Shown: in pieces, positions 1 to 7,193 of the stretch
Layout of the letters: each line of letters opens with the position of its first letter
Numbering within the stretch: the first letter of the stretch is position 1
Virus record (IMG/VR): IMGVR_UViG_3300036715_000959
Location: 1 to 29,892 of that record
Origin: a virus
Direction: 5' to 3' (one strand)
Length of the DNA: 29,892 nucleotides
The notes under the pieces: generated by a model
What the model saw: the letters and a program-made list of their open reading frames with translations, nothing else
Told to the model about the DNA's origin: nothing
The model's database searches: none
Position numbers and translations under genes: made by a program

Positions 1-162
1 GCCTCCTCCGCTGCCGCCACCCCCGCCCACGCCGCCGCCCGCGCCGCCGCCCACGCCGCCCACGTCACCGCCTCCGCCCTCGCCGCTGCTGCTGCCGCTG
101 CTGCTGCCGCCGCCGCCGCCCACGCCGCCTCCGCCGCCGCCACCGCTGCCGCCGCCGCATCT
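1..162. repeat. GC-rich low-complexity GCC/GCG tract
   Basis: This is a degenerate trinucleotide-type tract of gcc, gct and cac units with a few ctc interruptions. On the minus strand it encodes the Ala-rich tail of the gene starting at 602. In another minus frame the same bases would read Gly-rich. Such tracts can slip during replication and are hard to sequence and assemble, which may be why the window begins here. Confidence 0.8.
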
Positions 163-602
163 TTCATCGCGGCATTCGTCTCATCGCCAGCAAGCAGCGC
201 GCCGGAAATCGACTCGGACGCTGCAACAACAGCGGGCCAATATGGCGCATCCGCAGGTGTAACTTTCGCCGCAGACGCAAGCGCGCTGATCGCACATTCA
301 GCCCGGAACAAGCGGCTGATCTTGGCCCATTGTTCATCCGTCAGAACCGACCACCGGCTTTGCGCCATGGCATATCGCGTCACAAATTCCGGCCAGCGCG
401 CTTCCGTTCCGGCATCATCAATCCACGGCGTCAGATCGGCGACCCACTGCGGCATCAAATGCGCCGGGCAACCTTCCGTCGATTCCGCGCCGGGAACCAA
501 GGCGGCATATAGGCAAGCCGTCTCTCGACCTTTGTCATCGTGCCCGGTCCATTCCATGCGGATCAGTGTGCCTTCCTCAAGCCGCTCAAGAATTGCATTC
601 AT
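1..602 (-). CDS. Ala/Trp-rich phage hypothetical protein (3' end off window)
   Basis: The frame is open from an ATG at 602 to the left edge with no stop, so about 200 residues are visible and the C-terminus is missing. A GGAGG site at 610-614 lies 7 nt before the ATG and fixes the start. The first ~140 residues form a normal globular sequence with motifs such as WTGHDDKGRETACL, CPAHLMPQW and LTPWIDDAGTEARWPE. I recognise this as a recurrent phage family of unknown function whose members end in alanine repeats. From about residue 145 the protein becomes almost pure Ala interrupted by Trp, Arg, Glu and Val (for example WAAWAAARAAAWAG). It is the last gene of the leftward early block in the window. 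No enzymatic function can be assigned. The coding frame is supported by the non-repetitive N-terminal half. Confidence 0.8.
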   Translation of the reverse strand, partial: MNAILERLEEGTLIRMEWTGHDDKGRETACLYAALVPGAESTEGCPAHLMPQWVADLTPWIDDAGTEARWPEFVTRYAMAQSRWSVLTDEQWAKISRLFRAECAISALASAAKVTPADAPYWPAVVAASESISGALLAGDETNAAMKDAAAAAVAAAEAAWAAAAAAAAAAAAARAEAVTWAAWAAARAAAWAGVAAAEE

Positions 603-656
603 TTCTCTGCCTCCAGTTTCCATTTGATCCAGTCTGCCTATTGCTTCGCGTGCCAG

Positions 657-964
657 TTATGCGGCGGCAGCGTCGCGGCGGAAGTCGCCAATAGTCAGGC
701 TGGGCGTTGTGATATGCCGATCATCCGACATTGTGGGCGCATTAATCATCAGATCGAACCGTCCCAACGCCTCACACAACCGCGCCACCATCGCCCGGCC
801 ATCCGTCCGCACCGGACAGCCGCAGGATCGCGGCGGCAACTGCGGGGGCGTCGGTGAGGGGGGATCATGATTGTGTCATCTAGTCCAGCCAGTTGAACGA
901 AATCGGAATACTCCATAGCTTCGAACTAGCCAACCGTGATCGGCACTTGCGTTTCATTGGGCAT
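657..964 (-). pseudogene. Disrupted small gene (amber stop plus frameshift) after the DUF6011-like gene
   Basis: An ATG at 964 lies one nucleotide after the stop of the upstream gene. It reads MPNETQVPITVG and then an amber codon at 926-928. The same frame continues past the amber as FEAMEYSDFVQLAGLDDTIM and reaches a run of six C on the coding strand near 858-863. Adding one C there would join it to the frame ending at 657, which encodes DGRAMVARLCEALGRFDLM and ends in FRRDAAAA. No convincing ribosome site precedes the TTG at 839 that would start the 3' part alone. I infer one small gene broken by a nonsense codon and a homopolymer indel, or sequencing error. If intact, the product would be about 100 aa with a Pro-rich middle. 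Function unknown. A shorter alternative start is the in-frame ATG at 916. Confidence 0.4.
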
Positions 965-965
965 T

Positions 966-1490
966 TTATAGCCCCCATTGTGCACGGCAGATCGGGCCTA
1001 TACCCAGTTCGATGCTCAGCTTGTTCGTCAGCTTGCGCCCGCAGCACGAGCAGATGCCGGTGGCCTTCCCATAGTCAAGGGCGGCCTGAAGCGGGTCTTC
1101 CGCGATCCGGCGGAGGGCGTCGATCGTGGTCGGCTCCGCGTCCGAGCGAGCCTCGAAGCGACCACCGACGACCTTGCCCTGATAGACGTCGTTGTCGATC
1201 AGTGTCACCCAGAGGACGCGGCGCACGTTGGCGGCCTTCAGCATCAGGCCATCGGCAAAATACTTGGGTCGACCTACCCCGTTGTCCTGCGCGGTCTCGA
1301 ACATGTCAAGGATCGGCGACAGATTGACGTCGCCGGACTTCTGATCTCGGCCATTCATCTTGGCCAGCATGCCTTCGGCGGCGTCGATCTGTCTCTGGGT
1401 CAGGCCACGGGAGGCCGACTGGCGAACCAGATCAGCGGCGAAGCTGTTCCAAGGGGTGATCGGCTTCAGACGTTCGATGAGGTCTTGCAT
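966..1490 (-). CDS. DUF6011-like zinc-binding protein
   Basis: Protein of 174 aa. The C-terminus carries CSCCGRKLTNKLSIELGIGP followed by ICRAQW. The three cysteines plus the later cysteine resemble a treble-clef zinc site typical of DUF6011 proteins found in phages and actinobacteria. The central part (about residues 60-130) is rich in beta-type sequence with no known motif. I chose the ATG at 1490 over the one at 1511 because AAGGAG lies 6 nt before it, whereas the purine run before 1511 directly abuts that ATG. The gene follows the primase/helicase by about 40 nt on the same strand, so it is probably co-transcribed and used early. A nucleic-acid-binding role is possible but not shown. Confidence 0.75.
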   Translation of the reverse strand: MQDLIERLKPITPWNSFAADLVRQSASRGLTQRQIDAAEGMLAKMNGRDQKSGDVNLSPILDMFETAQDNGVGRPKYFADGLMLKAANVRRVLWVTLIDNDVYQGKVVGGRFEARSDAEPTTIDALRRIAEDPLQAALDYGKATGICSCCGRKLTNKLSIELGIGPICRAQWGL

Positions 1491-1529
1491 AGCATTCTCC
1501 TTGCTAGTCATCTCCCTTCTACACCTTTC

Positions 1530-3824
1530 TTACTTCTTGATCAAGCAGTATCGTTTCGTTTTCCGTTTATTGTATGCGCTCTCCGTCTCCTCCTCGCGGA
1601 TCAGGCCGCCGTCGATCAACCGCTTCAGGGCGGCGTCGATGTCCTCGCGTTTGAACTTCCGGCTGTTGTTCACGATGGCACCGAGGGTCTGGCCCAGCTT
1701 GGCATCGATCTGCGGCATGATATGGCTCATCACCCGATCGAAATTTGACCGACTGGTGTCGTTCGAGATCACGGTCATCGACTTCTTGTTGATGTCGTCT
1801 ACCACCATGGCGTAGGCCCACGTCACATGCTCCTCCGTACGAACACCACCGGGGGCCGCCAAGATCAGGCTGATCTTTGACACCATTTCCCACCCACGCA
1901 GCGCGAGGGGCTGTAGCCCGTTTCGGCTTTTCAGTTCCTCGGCTAGGTCGTCCATCTTGTCGCTGATCAGGTTCAGCATCCGCCGCGCGCCATCGGTGCT
2001 GGGGATCACCACCTTCTTGCCACGATACTCGATCCGGTTTGGCTGTATGCCTGCACTGAAGGAGCCTGCTCCGGCCAGTTGCTGCAACGCCATCTTCAGG
2101 CCGTCCGGCAGGGGTGCAGGCTTCCAGCCCTTCTTCCTGCGCGGCGAATCCTCCGCCTCACGACGGATCAGGCAGCGACCGATGAAGCCGTTCGCCACCG
2201 CGTCGTGGTCCACGATCTCGTCGAAGTTTTGCGGCGTCGTGAAGCCGATCAGGCTGACAAAGGGGTGCCAGATGCCGTTCGGGACGTCCGCAAGCTGCGC
2301 CTTCAGGCTCTCGATCTCGGCGGTGATGAAGTCCTTAGGGTCTTCCTCGTTGCGCTTCTCAAGAGAGATGATCTTCTTCAAAAGCTCGTCATACATCGAC
2401 CGCTTCAGGTCTCCAGACACCGGAAGGTAGCTGCCCCCCTTGGAGTACGTAGACATCAACGTCGCGGTAATCCCCTCCAGATAAGCCGCGCCGCCGCGTT
2501 TCTGCGCCGACTTGATCTTCTGAAACAGGAAGCCGATCTCGTCGATGTTGTAGAAGGCCGGCTGGTTGGCGACGAGGTTCCGCACCAATTCCTGCTCCGA
2601 CTTGATGCCGCCGTGAGTAGCTGGGCCGTAGCCGCACTCAATCTGGATTTCCGTCATACCCTCGGTGACGGAGTTCTTCCCGGTGCCGGAGCCGCCGACA
2701 CAGAAGACGAACAGGTTCGGGATCACTCCAGTGATGTCGTCGGTGTACTTCAGGCCGATCAGATTGCTGATCACCAGAAGCGCGCAAGCTGCGGCGAGGT
2801 TCTCGCGGCTGCGGAATGACCGCGCCTCCATCCACTCTGCCACCTGACCGACCAGCCCGGGTGGCTTCGTCAGGTCGACCGCACTGGTGTCGATCACATC
2901 CGTAGGAGCCTCTGGAATGTCGAAGGACATGGTCGGCTGGAACGTCACAGGCCTCACCCAGCCGCCCTGTTCCGCGTGGTAGACGAGGGTCGCCAGTGTC
3001 ACTGGGTTCGCGCTCTGTCCGAAGCTGTTCCACTTCTTCTGCATGGCGCTGTCGTCGTACTTCTTGCTGACCCTCGACCAGTCGTCCCAGAGGTCATAGT
3101 AGGCGCCGCCGGACGCGTGGTGAAGCGCCATCCCGGTCTTGATCCAGACGTCGTAGTCGACATCGTTGTTCGGGATGTGGTGCAGCATCCCCAGCAGGTC
3201 ACCCTTGGCCACATCCACCGTCTGGCCGTCAAGCTCGACCCGGTAGTGCGACTTGATCTTCAGAAGCTCCAGAAGCTCAGGCGGCGCATCGTCTATGTCG
3301 TCCGGTGATCCGACGAGGATTTCGTACTCTCGCCCGCTGGCGTGCATGCTGCCGGGGCCGACCAGAAAGGCAGAGCCGGACAGGAAGTCGATCCCACCGT
3401 AGTCACTCTGGTGCCGGGACAGGGACATCCCAGTCGGGACCTTGAAGTAGAAGTGCTTCGAGTCAGGGCCAGAACCTGATCGTACGATCAATCCGGACCC
3501 GGCGGTGGATGGGATGTCTTCTTGCAGCCGAAGGAGGGACTGCAGGCCGCCATTGCGCGGGTCAACATCGACCCCGAGCAGGTCCTTCATCAGGATGCCG
3601 AACCCGGTGTCGAAATGCCCGGCGGCGACCATGTTCTCAAACTGCTCCTCGCCCCACACAGGCGTATGCTGCCAGTTGGCGATCCTTGGATGCTTGAACA
3701 GCGCCTTCGCGCTGCAGTCTGGCTGCCCGCACTGGCACTTGCCGTCCGGACCCGCGCCATAGAGGCCAAAGACCCGGTAGCCGGCCTCCCAGAAGAGACG
3801 GGCCATGTCGGAGGATTTTGTCAT
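1530..3824 (-). CDS. Bifunctional primase-polymerase / helicase fusion
   Basis: Protein of 764 aa. The N-terminal ~180 residues match the bifunctional DNA primase/polymerase (prim-pol, archaeo-eukaryotic primase) fold: Cys30, Cys32 and Cys37 near the start, the metal-binding motif GVDVDP with Asp86 and Asp88, KHFYF with His124, and GIDF with Asp146. Residues ~200-290 resemble a PriCT-type linker (LLGMLHHIPNNDVDYDVWIK, then YDLWDDWS). A P-loop ATPase follows, with Walker A GGSGTGKNS at 377-385 and a Walker B-like YNIDEIG near 425-431, as in DUF3987-type phage helicases. The last ~65 residues look like a winged helix. It would lay primers and unwind the fork. The start overlaps the stop of the HTH gene (ATGA), so translation is probably coupled. 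Whether the prim-pol domain also extends DNA is unknown. Confidence 0.88.
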   Translation of the reverse strand: MTKSSDMARLFWEAGYRVFGLYGAGPDGKCQCGQPDCSAKALFKHPRIANWQHTPVWGEEQFENMVAAGHFDTGFGILMKDLLGVDVDPRNGGLQSLLRLQEDIPSTAGSGLIVRSGSGPDSKHFYFKVPTGMSLSRHQSDYGGIDFLSGSAFLVGPGSMHASGREYEILVGSPDDIDDAPPELLELLKIKSHYRVELDGQTVDVAKGDLLGMLHHIPNNDVDYDVWIKTGMALHHASGGAYYDLWDDWSRVSKKYDDSAMQKKWNSFGQSANPVTLATLVYHAEQGGWVRPVTFQPTMSFDIPEAPTDVIDTSAVDLTKPPGLVGQVAEWMEARSFRSRENLAAACALLVISNLIGLKYTDDITGVIPNLFVFCVGGSGTGKNSVTEGMTEIQIECGYGPATHGGIKSEQELVRNLVANQPAFYNIDEIGFLFQKIKSAQKRGGAAYLEGITATLMSTYSKGGSYLPVSGDLKRSMYDELLKKIISLEKRNEEDPKDFITAEIESLKAQLADVPNGIWHPFVSLIGFTTPQNFDEIVDHDAVANGFIGRCLIRREAEDSPRRKKGWKPAPLPDGLKMALQQLAGAGSFSAGIQPNRIEYRGKKVVIPSTDGARRMLNLISDKMDDLAEELKSRNGLQPLALRGWEMVSKISLILAAPGGVRTEEHVTWAYAMVVDDINKKSMTVISNDTSRSNFDRVMSHIMPQIDAKLGQTLGAIVNNSRKFKREDIDAALKRLIDGGLIREEETESAYNKRKTKRYCLIKK

Positions 3825-4021
3825 CCCTGAACACCGTCTACGTAGTCGGACAGGCGCCGCAGGACAGGCAGACCGACGTCGTTGCCTTTGACAAAGCCGT
3901 AGACGGTGTTACGGTGCAGGCCCACCTTGGTGGCCACTTCTTGCCGGTTCATACTCGATAGAATGGCTCGAAGTCTTGCAGCCTCTTCCTCAATCAACTT
4001 CTCGATGTCGTGGAATGGCAT
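3821..4021 (-). CDS. Small HTH (XRE/Cro-like) regulator
   Basis: Protein of 66 aa. Residues ~26-60 form a helix-turn-helix of Cro/XRE type (RQEVATKVGLHRNTVYGFVK), preceded by an acidic amphipathic helix (IEKLIEEEAARLRAIL). It is the first gene of the leftward block. It sits against the divergent control region and is divergent from the Sak4-like gene, the classic position of a phage early-switch repressor. Its stop overlaps the start of the primase/helicase, so the two are coupled. A GGGA sequence about 6-7 nt upstream of the ATG is a modest ribosome site. No partner repressor or integrase is seen in the window, so lysogeny is not demonstrated. It probably autoregulates and controls the rightward promoter; this is inference. 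Confidence 0.8.
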   Translation of the reverse strand: MPFHDIEKLIEEEAARLRAILSSMNRQEVATKVGLHRNTVYGFVKGNDVGLPVLRRLSDYVDGVQG

Positions 4022-4033
4022 TGTTATTCCCGA

Positions 4034-4062
4034 TTGACGGCTTCATATCTGTGGAGTAATAC
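4034..4062 (+). promoter_or_regulatory. Rightward early promoter, sigma70-type
   Basis: TTGACG (4034-4039), a 17-bp spacer and TAATAC (4057-4062) are close to the sigma70 consensus at ideal spacing. The promoter sits in the 73-bp divergent gap and would drive the recombination/replication operon starting at 4095. The small inverted repeat AGTA-a-TACT (4055-4063) covers the -10 box and could be an operator for the adjacent HTH protein. Confidence 0.65.
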
Positions 4063-4094
4063 TGCAATCCTGAGAGAGAACGCAAGGAGTTTCG

Positions 4095-4895
4095 ATGGAA
4101 ATCCAAGACAGCATTTCAACCCCGGAGGATCGACCCGTCGTCTGTACGATCCTCGGGGATGCGGGGATGGGGAAAACCTCACTCGCCGCCACCTTCCAGA
4201 ACCCGATCTTCATCCGGGCGGAAGACGGTATGCAGGCGATCCCGGCGGCCACCCGGCCCAAGGCCTTCCCGGTCTTGCGGGCGGCGATCCGCGAGGGTGT
4301 CGAGGTGACGGTACAAGACCAAATCCGCGACCAGCTTGGCTACCTGCTGCGCGAGAAGCACGACTTCAAGACGGTGGTGTTCGACAGCGTTACTGCGCTG
4401 GAAAGCATCTTCACCGACCACATCGTGGACAGCGACCCCAAGAAGCCGAAGGGCATCCAGCAGGCTCTGGGTGGCTACGGCGCAGGCCGGGACGCAGTGG
4501 CGTCCATGCATCGCCGCCTCCGCATGTCGGCGGAAAGTCTGGTCACCAAGCGCGGCATGAACGTCGTGTTCATCGCCCACGCGGAGACGACCAAGATCGA
4601 CCCGCCGGATGCCGAGAGCTACACCAAATATGTGATGCGGATGCACGAGAAGTCCCAGCAACCCTACCTCGACAATGTCGATCTGGTGGGCTTCCTGCGA
4701 CTGCAGACGTTCATCACGGGCGAGACCGGCGAACGCAAGCTGGCGCGGTCGAGCGGTACTCTGGAACTGGTCTGCCATGCGACGGCGACCAACGTCTCCA
4801 AGAACCGCTACGGCATCACCGAACCCATGGTCTTCGAGATGGGCAAGAACCCGCTCGAAGCCTTCATTCCCCAACTGAAAGGGACGACCAAATGA
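4095..4895 (+). CDS. Sak4-like RecA-fold ATPase (single-strand annealing recombination)
   Basis: Protein of 266 aa with a RecA/RAD55-type P-loop NTPase core: Walker A GDAGMGKTS at 21-29, Walker B-like TVVFDSVTAL around 93-102, and a sensor-like strand VVFIAHAETT around 157-166. The size, domain make-up and position directly before an SSB-like gene match the Sak4/phage nucleotide-binding family, which helps anneal single strands during phage recombination. AAGGAG at 4084-4089 lies 5 nt before the ATG and fixes the start. It is the first gene of the rightward operon. Its stop overlaps the ATG of the SSB-like gene. Alternative: a general AAA_24 phage ATPase with a different role in replication. 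Confidence 0.8.
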   Translation: MEIQDSISTPEDRPVVCTILGDAGMGKTSLAATFQNPIFIRAEDGMQAIPAATRPKAFPVLRAAIREGVEVTVQDQIRDQLGYLLREKHDFKTVVFDSVTALESIFTDHIVDSDPKKPKGIQQALGGYGAGRDAVASMHRRLRMSAESLVTKRGMNVVFIAHAETTKIDPPDAESYTKYVMRMHEKSQQPYLDNVDLVGFLRLQTFITGETGERKLARSSGTLELVCHATATNVSKNRYGITEPMVFEMGKNPLEAFIPQLKGTTK

Positions 4896-5524
4896 GCGAC
4901 GATTTCTGGGGCCTTTCCGACGGCAAGGACGTCAAGGACGAGATCAAGGACGGCAGCTACGACACCGGCGCCGGCGGATTCACCCTGATCCCCAAGGAGA
5001 CCGAGGTGCTGGCCTTGGCCGAGGAGGTCAAGTGGGCCAAGAAGGAGGAAGACACCTCCAAGCATATCGCCATCCGCTGGCTGGTGATCGCGCCGGAGAG
5101 CCTGAAGAACCGCAAGGTTTTCCAGAAAATTCGGGTGAAGGAAGCCGACAGCAACACGCCTCCCGAGAAGCGGCAGCAGAAGGTCGACAACGCCAAGCGG
5201 ATGTTCGGCGCGATTGACTTTAACTGCGGCGGAAAGCTTCTGGCGGCGCGGCGCGAGCCTACCGACGAAGACCTGATGCAACACATCGCCAACAAGATGA
5301 TGGTGCTGAAGATGGGCGTCGTGAAGATGGGCGACGGCAGCCACATGAACTTCGTGTCGGCGGTCGGCCCCAAGGACAAGCCTCCGACGTCCGACGCCGA
5401 GGTCGAGGCCGCGCAGAAGCGTCCAGAGTTCCAGTCGATGCGGTCTGGGGCCTCCACTGGGGGTGGTGGGACCGGGCGGCGTGATCTCGACGATGAAATC
5501 CCATTTGCTCCGCAATTTTTGTGA
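4892..5524 (+). CDS. Single-stranded DNA-binding protein-like
   Basis: Protein of 210 aa. The start is the ATG that overlaps the upstream stop (ATGA). The core (residues ~25-160) is charged and strand-rich without a textbook OB-fold signature. The C-terminus is Gly-rich and then acidic, with RDLDDEIPF close to the end; this strongly resembles the acidic DDxIPF tail that SSB proteins use to recruit partners, here followed by four extra residues. Position between a Sak4-like ATPase and a YqaJ-type exonuclease supports an SSB role in recombination and replication. Similar phage proteins are often annotated DUF669 or unknown. The SSB call rests on the tail and the neighbours. Confidence 0.65.
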   Translation: MSDDFWGLSDGKDVKDEIKDGSYDTGAGGFTLIPKETEVLALAEEVKWAKKEEDTSKHIAIRWLVIAPESLKNRKVFQKIRVKEADSNTPPEKRQQKVDNAKRMFGAIDFNCGGKLLAARREPTDEDLMQHIANKMMVLKMGVVKMGDGSHMNFVSAVGPKDKPPTSDAEVEAAQKRPEFQSMRSGASTGGGGTGRRDLDDEIPFAPQFL

Positions 5525-5961
5525 GCAATGACGACATAGAAACGTGGCGTCCGGTTCCCTCTTTGCCGGGCGTCATGGCCTCAAGCTGGGGTCGAATATT
5601 ACTACCCATCTAAGGTGGCGAAGATGCTCCACGGCGGCATGCGTGAATACAAATCTGAGCCTAGATACGGTCACAAAACCTCCGCAAAAGTCGGCGCATT
5701 ACACGTCTACATGAACATAAGCACGAGGCAGTTCTGGAACATAAAAATTCACCGATCCGTCTGCGAAGCGTTTCACGGGCCTGCGCCTGAAGGGAAGTCA
5801 TACGTCCTACATGCCGATGAGGACGGAAAAACAACAGACCGGAGAACCTTAGCTGGGGAAGCCAAAAGGAAAATCTGAACGCCGCAGGTTTTCTTGAATA
5901 TTGCCGTGGCCGGACCGGCGAAAACAGTCCTGCAACTAAGGGTAAGAGGAGAAGAAATTGA
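5521..5961 (+). pseudogene. HNH homing endonuclease remnant with two frameshifts
   Basis: Three pieces of one HNH/NUMOD-type phage endonuclease lie in order. Piece 1 starts at a GTG overlapping the SSB stop (GTGA) and reads ETWRPVPSLPGVMASSWGRI until a TAA at 5611-5613. Piece 2 is one frame over (about 5604-5829): KVAKMLHGGMREY, then WNIKIHRSVCEAFHGPAPEG and YVLHADEDG. Piece 3, back in the first frame from about 5830, reads NNRPENLSWGSQKENLNAAG and runs to a TGA at 5959-5961. The N-x-x-P-E-N-L and W-G-x-Q-x-E-N motifs are diagnostic of this family. The changes amount to one extra base near 5604-5612 and one missing A in the A5 run at 5827-5831, together restoring frame. As written it cannot make a full protein. 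It is either a decayed homing gene or contains sequencing errors. The ORF 5615-5878 is only its middle. Confidence 0.8.
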
Positions 5962-6845
5962 CCGAAATCAATGACCAGCAACGCAGCGCGGAATGGTTCG
6001 CATCCCGGCGCAACAAGCTGACGGCTAGCGACTTTGGTGCGATCATGGGGGTCGACCCAAACCGGACCCGGGAAGACGTCCTGCGGGCCAAGGTGCGCGA
6101 GCATCACGGGGCCGAGCGAGAGTGGAACGGCAACATCGCCACACAATGGGGCGAGACCCACGAGCCAGAGGCGCGGGAGGCGTTCGAGGTCTACACCGGC
6201 CTGAAGGTGACCCGGGCCAGCTTCGTGATCTCCGACAACTTCCCGTGGGTGGGTGCCAGTCCGGATGGCTACGTCGGCGACGACGCCAACTTCGAAGCCA
6301 AGTGCCCCTTCGGTCTGCGCAACGATACCTACCCGGTGGCCTTCAAGACGATCAAGGAGCAGCCGCACTACATGTTTCAGGTGCAGGGCCAGATGTTCGT
6401 CACCGGGCGCATCAAGACCTATTTCTGGCAGTGGACGCCGAACGATCGCGCCCTGACCGAGATCGAGTACGACCCTGACATCGTGCAGGAATTGATGGCC
6501 GGTCTGGAGGCATTCCGGGTCGATTTGGTGAAGGCCATCATGGAGCCGGAAGACTATCTGGAAAGCCCCCGCAAAATGGTTGACACCATCCGAGCGCGCC
6601 AGATGGTGGCCGAGATGGATGACCTGACCGAGGCCATCGAGAAAGCTACCGAGCGCAAGAAGGAGCTTCTGGACGAGATCGTGCAGGCCGCCGGTAGCAA
6701 GAACGCGATCTTCGGAGGCCGCAAGCTGACCAAAGTCGAGAAGTCCGGCGCGATCTCCTACGCATCTGCCATCAAGGTGTTGGCCCCCAACGCTAACCTA
6801 GAACCGTGGCGCGGGAAGCCCTCCAGCTACTGGCTGTTCAAATGA
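5958..6845 (+). CDS. YqaJ-family (lambda-type) exonuclease
   Basis: Protein of 295 aa of the YqaJ viral recombinase / lambda-exonuclease PD-(D/E)XK family. Residues 17-32 (RRNKLTASDFGAIMGV) and GETHEPEAREAFE are family hallmarks. The catalytic set is visible as Asp103 in GASPDGYVG and Glu113-x-Lys115 in FEAKCP. A charged helical segment (about 210-245) follows. The enzyme would resect duplex ends 5'-3' for the annealing proteins encoded just upstream. The start is TTG at 5958, supported by AGAGGAG 6-7 nt upstream and overlap with the HNH remnant's stop. No ATG is available nearby without losing the conserved N-terminus. The stop overlaps the ATG of the next gene. Confidence 0.88.
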   Translation: MTEINDQQRSAEWFASRRNKLTASDFGAIMGVDPNRTREDVLRAKVREHHGAEREWNGNIATQWGETHEPEAREAFEVYTGLKVTRASFVISDNFPWVGASPDGYVGDDANFEAKCPFGLRNDTYPVAFKTIKEQPHYMFQVQGQMFVTGRIKTYFWQWTPNDRALTEIEYDPDIVQELMAGLEAFRVDLVKAIMEPEDYLESPRKMVDTIRARQMVAEMDDLTEAIEKATERKKELLDEIVQAAGSKNAIFGGRKLTKVEKSGAISYASAIKVLAPNANLEPWRGKPSSYWLFK

Positions 6846-7009
6846 GCGACATCCAGATTGAAGGGAAGGCTACAATCTGGCGACAGACGTTCACTCTCCG
6901 CATCCTGAACGGGGTGCTGCAGCAGCTATTTATCGGAACAGAGTTCACCAGTGTTGGACTGTCGGTGATCGTCGAGGAGTGGCGCGATGTGCCGCAGGTG
7001 ACCGAATGA
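6842..7009 (+). CDS. Small hypothetical protein (55 aa)
   Basis: Begins at an ATG overlapping the exonuclease stop (ATGA) and ends with a stop that overlaps the next ATG, so it is held in a coupled series. The 55-aa product starts MSDIQIEGKATIW and contains a hydrophobic strand-like stretch (FTSVGLSVIVEEW). No signal peptide, cysteines or known motif. Function unknown. Its reality rests on the double overlap and same-strand context. Confidence 0.6.
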   Translation: MSDIQIEGKATIWRQTFTLRILNGVLQQLFIGTEFTSVGLSVIVEEWRDVPQVTE

Positions 7010-7125
7010 CCGAGTGTCGCGTGCCGGGTTGCAACCGCCTCCTCTACAAGGGGAACGCGTCCGGGGTGTGCTACTTACACACCCACACGAAAGAGTGCCG
7101 CCAACGCGCTGGCTGCCTCGCATGA
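7006..7125 (+). CDS. Short Cys/His zinc-finger-like protein, possibly truncated
   Basis: The ATG overlaps the upstream stop. The product is 39 aa with C4-x4-C9 and C22-x2-H25 (CRVPGCNRLLYKG, then GVCYLHTH). This spacing is like the small 'C..GC...GLC..H' zinc fingers common in phages. Further cysteines lie at 31 and 37. It ends at TGA 7123-7125. The same frame continues past the TGA with a coding-like tail (YRIKTREELQKEGLLR) to a TGA at 7195-7197 that overlaps the next gene's ATG, exactly the junction type used elsewhere in this operon. So the intact gene was probably 7006-7197. DNA or RNA binding is likely; target unknown. Confidence 0.55.
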   Translation: MTECRVPGCNRLLYKGNASGVCYLHTHTKECRQRAGCLA

Positions 7126-7193
7126 AACTCCTCCGGCCATATCGGGTACCGGATCAAGACCCGAGAAGAACTACAGAAAGAGGGACTACTGAG

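Noticed and set aside
4010-4891. Long plus-strand frame (4010-5524) suggesting a 504-aa protein
   Set aside because: Only the part from 4892 is coding (SSB-like). The upstream part is an Arg/Pro/Gly-rich shadow of the Sak4-like gene in another frame.
5615-5878. Independent 87-aa gene starting at GTG
   Set aside because: Its sequence is the middle of an HNH endonuclease whose N- and C-terminal motifs continue in the other frame on both sides; reported as a pseudogene.
7122-7193. Longer DUF3310 protein beginning at ATG 7122
   Set aside because: The extra 24 residues (Arg/Pro/Thr-rich) lack features of the family, whose start is at the NHPxHY segment; the bases are better explained as the end of the Cys-rich small gene.
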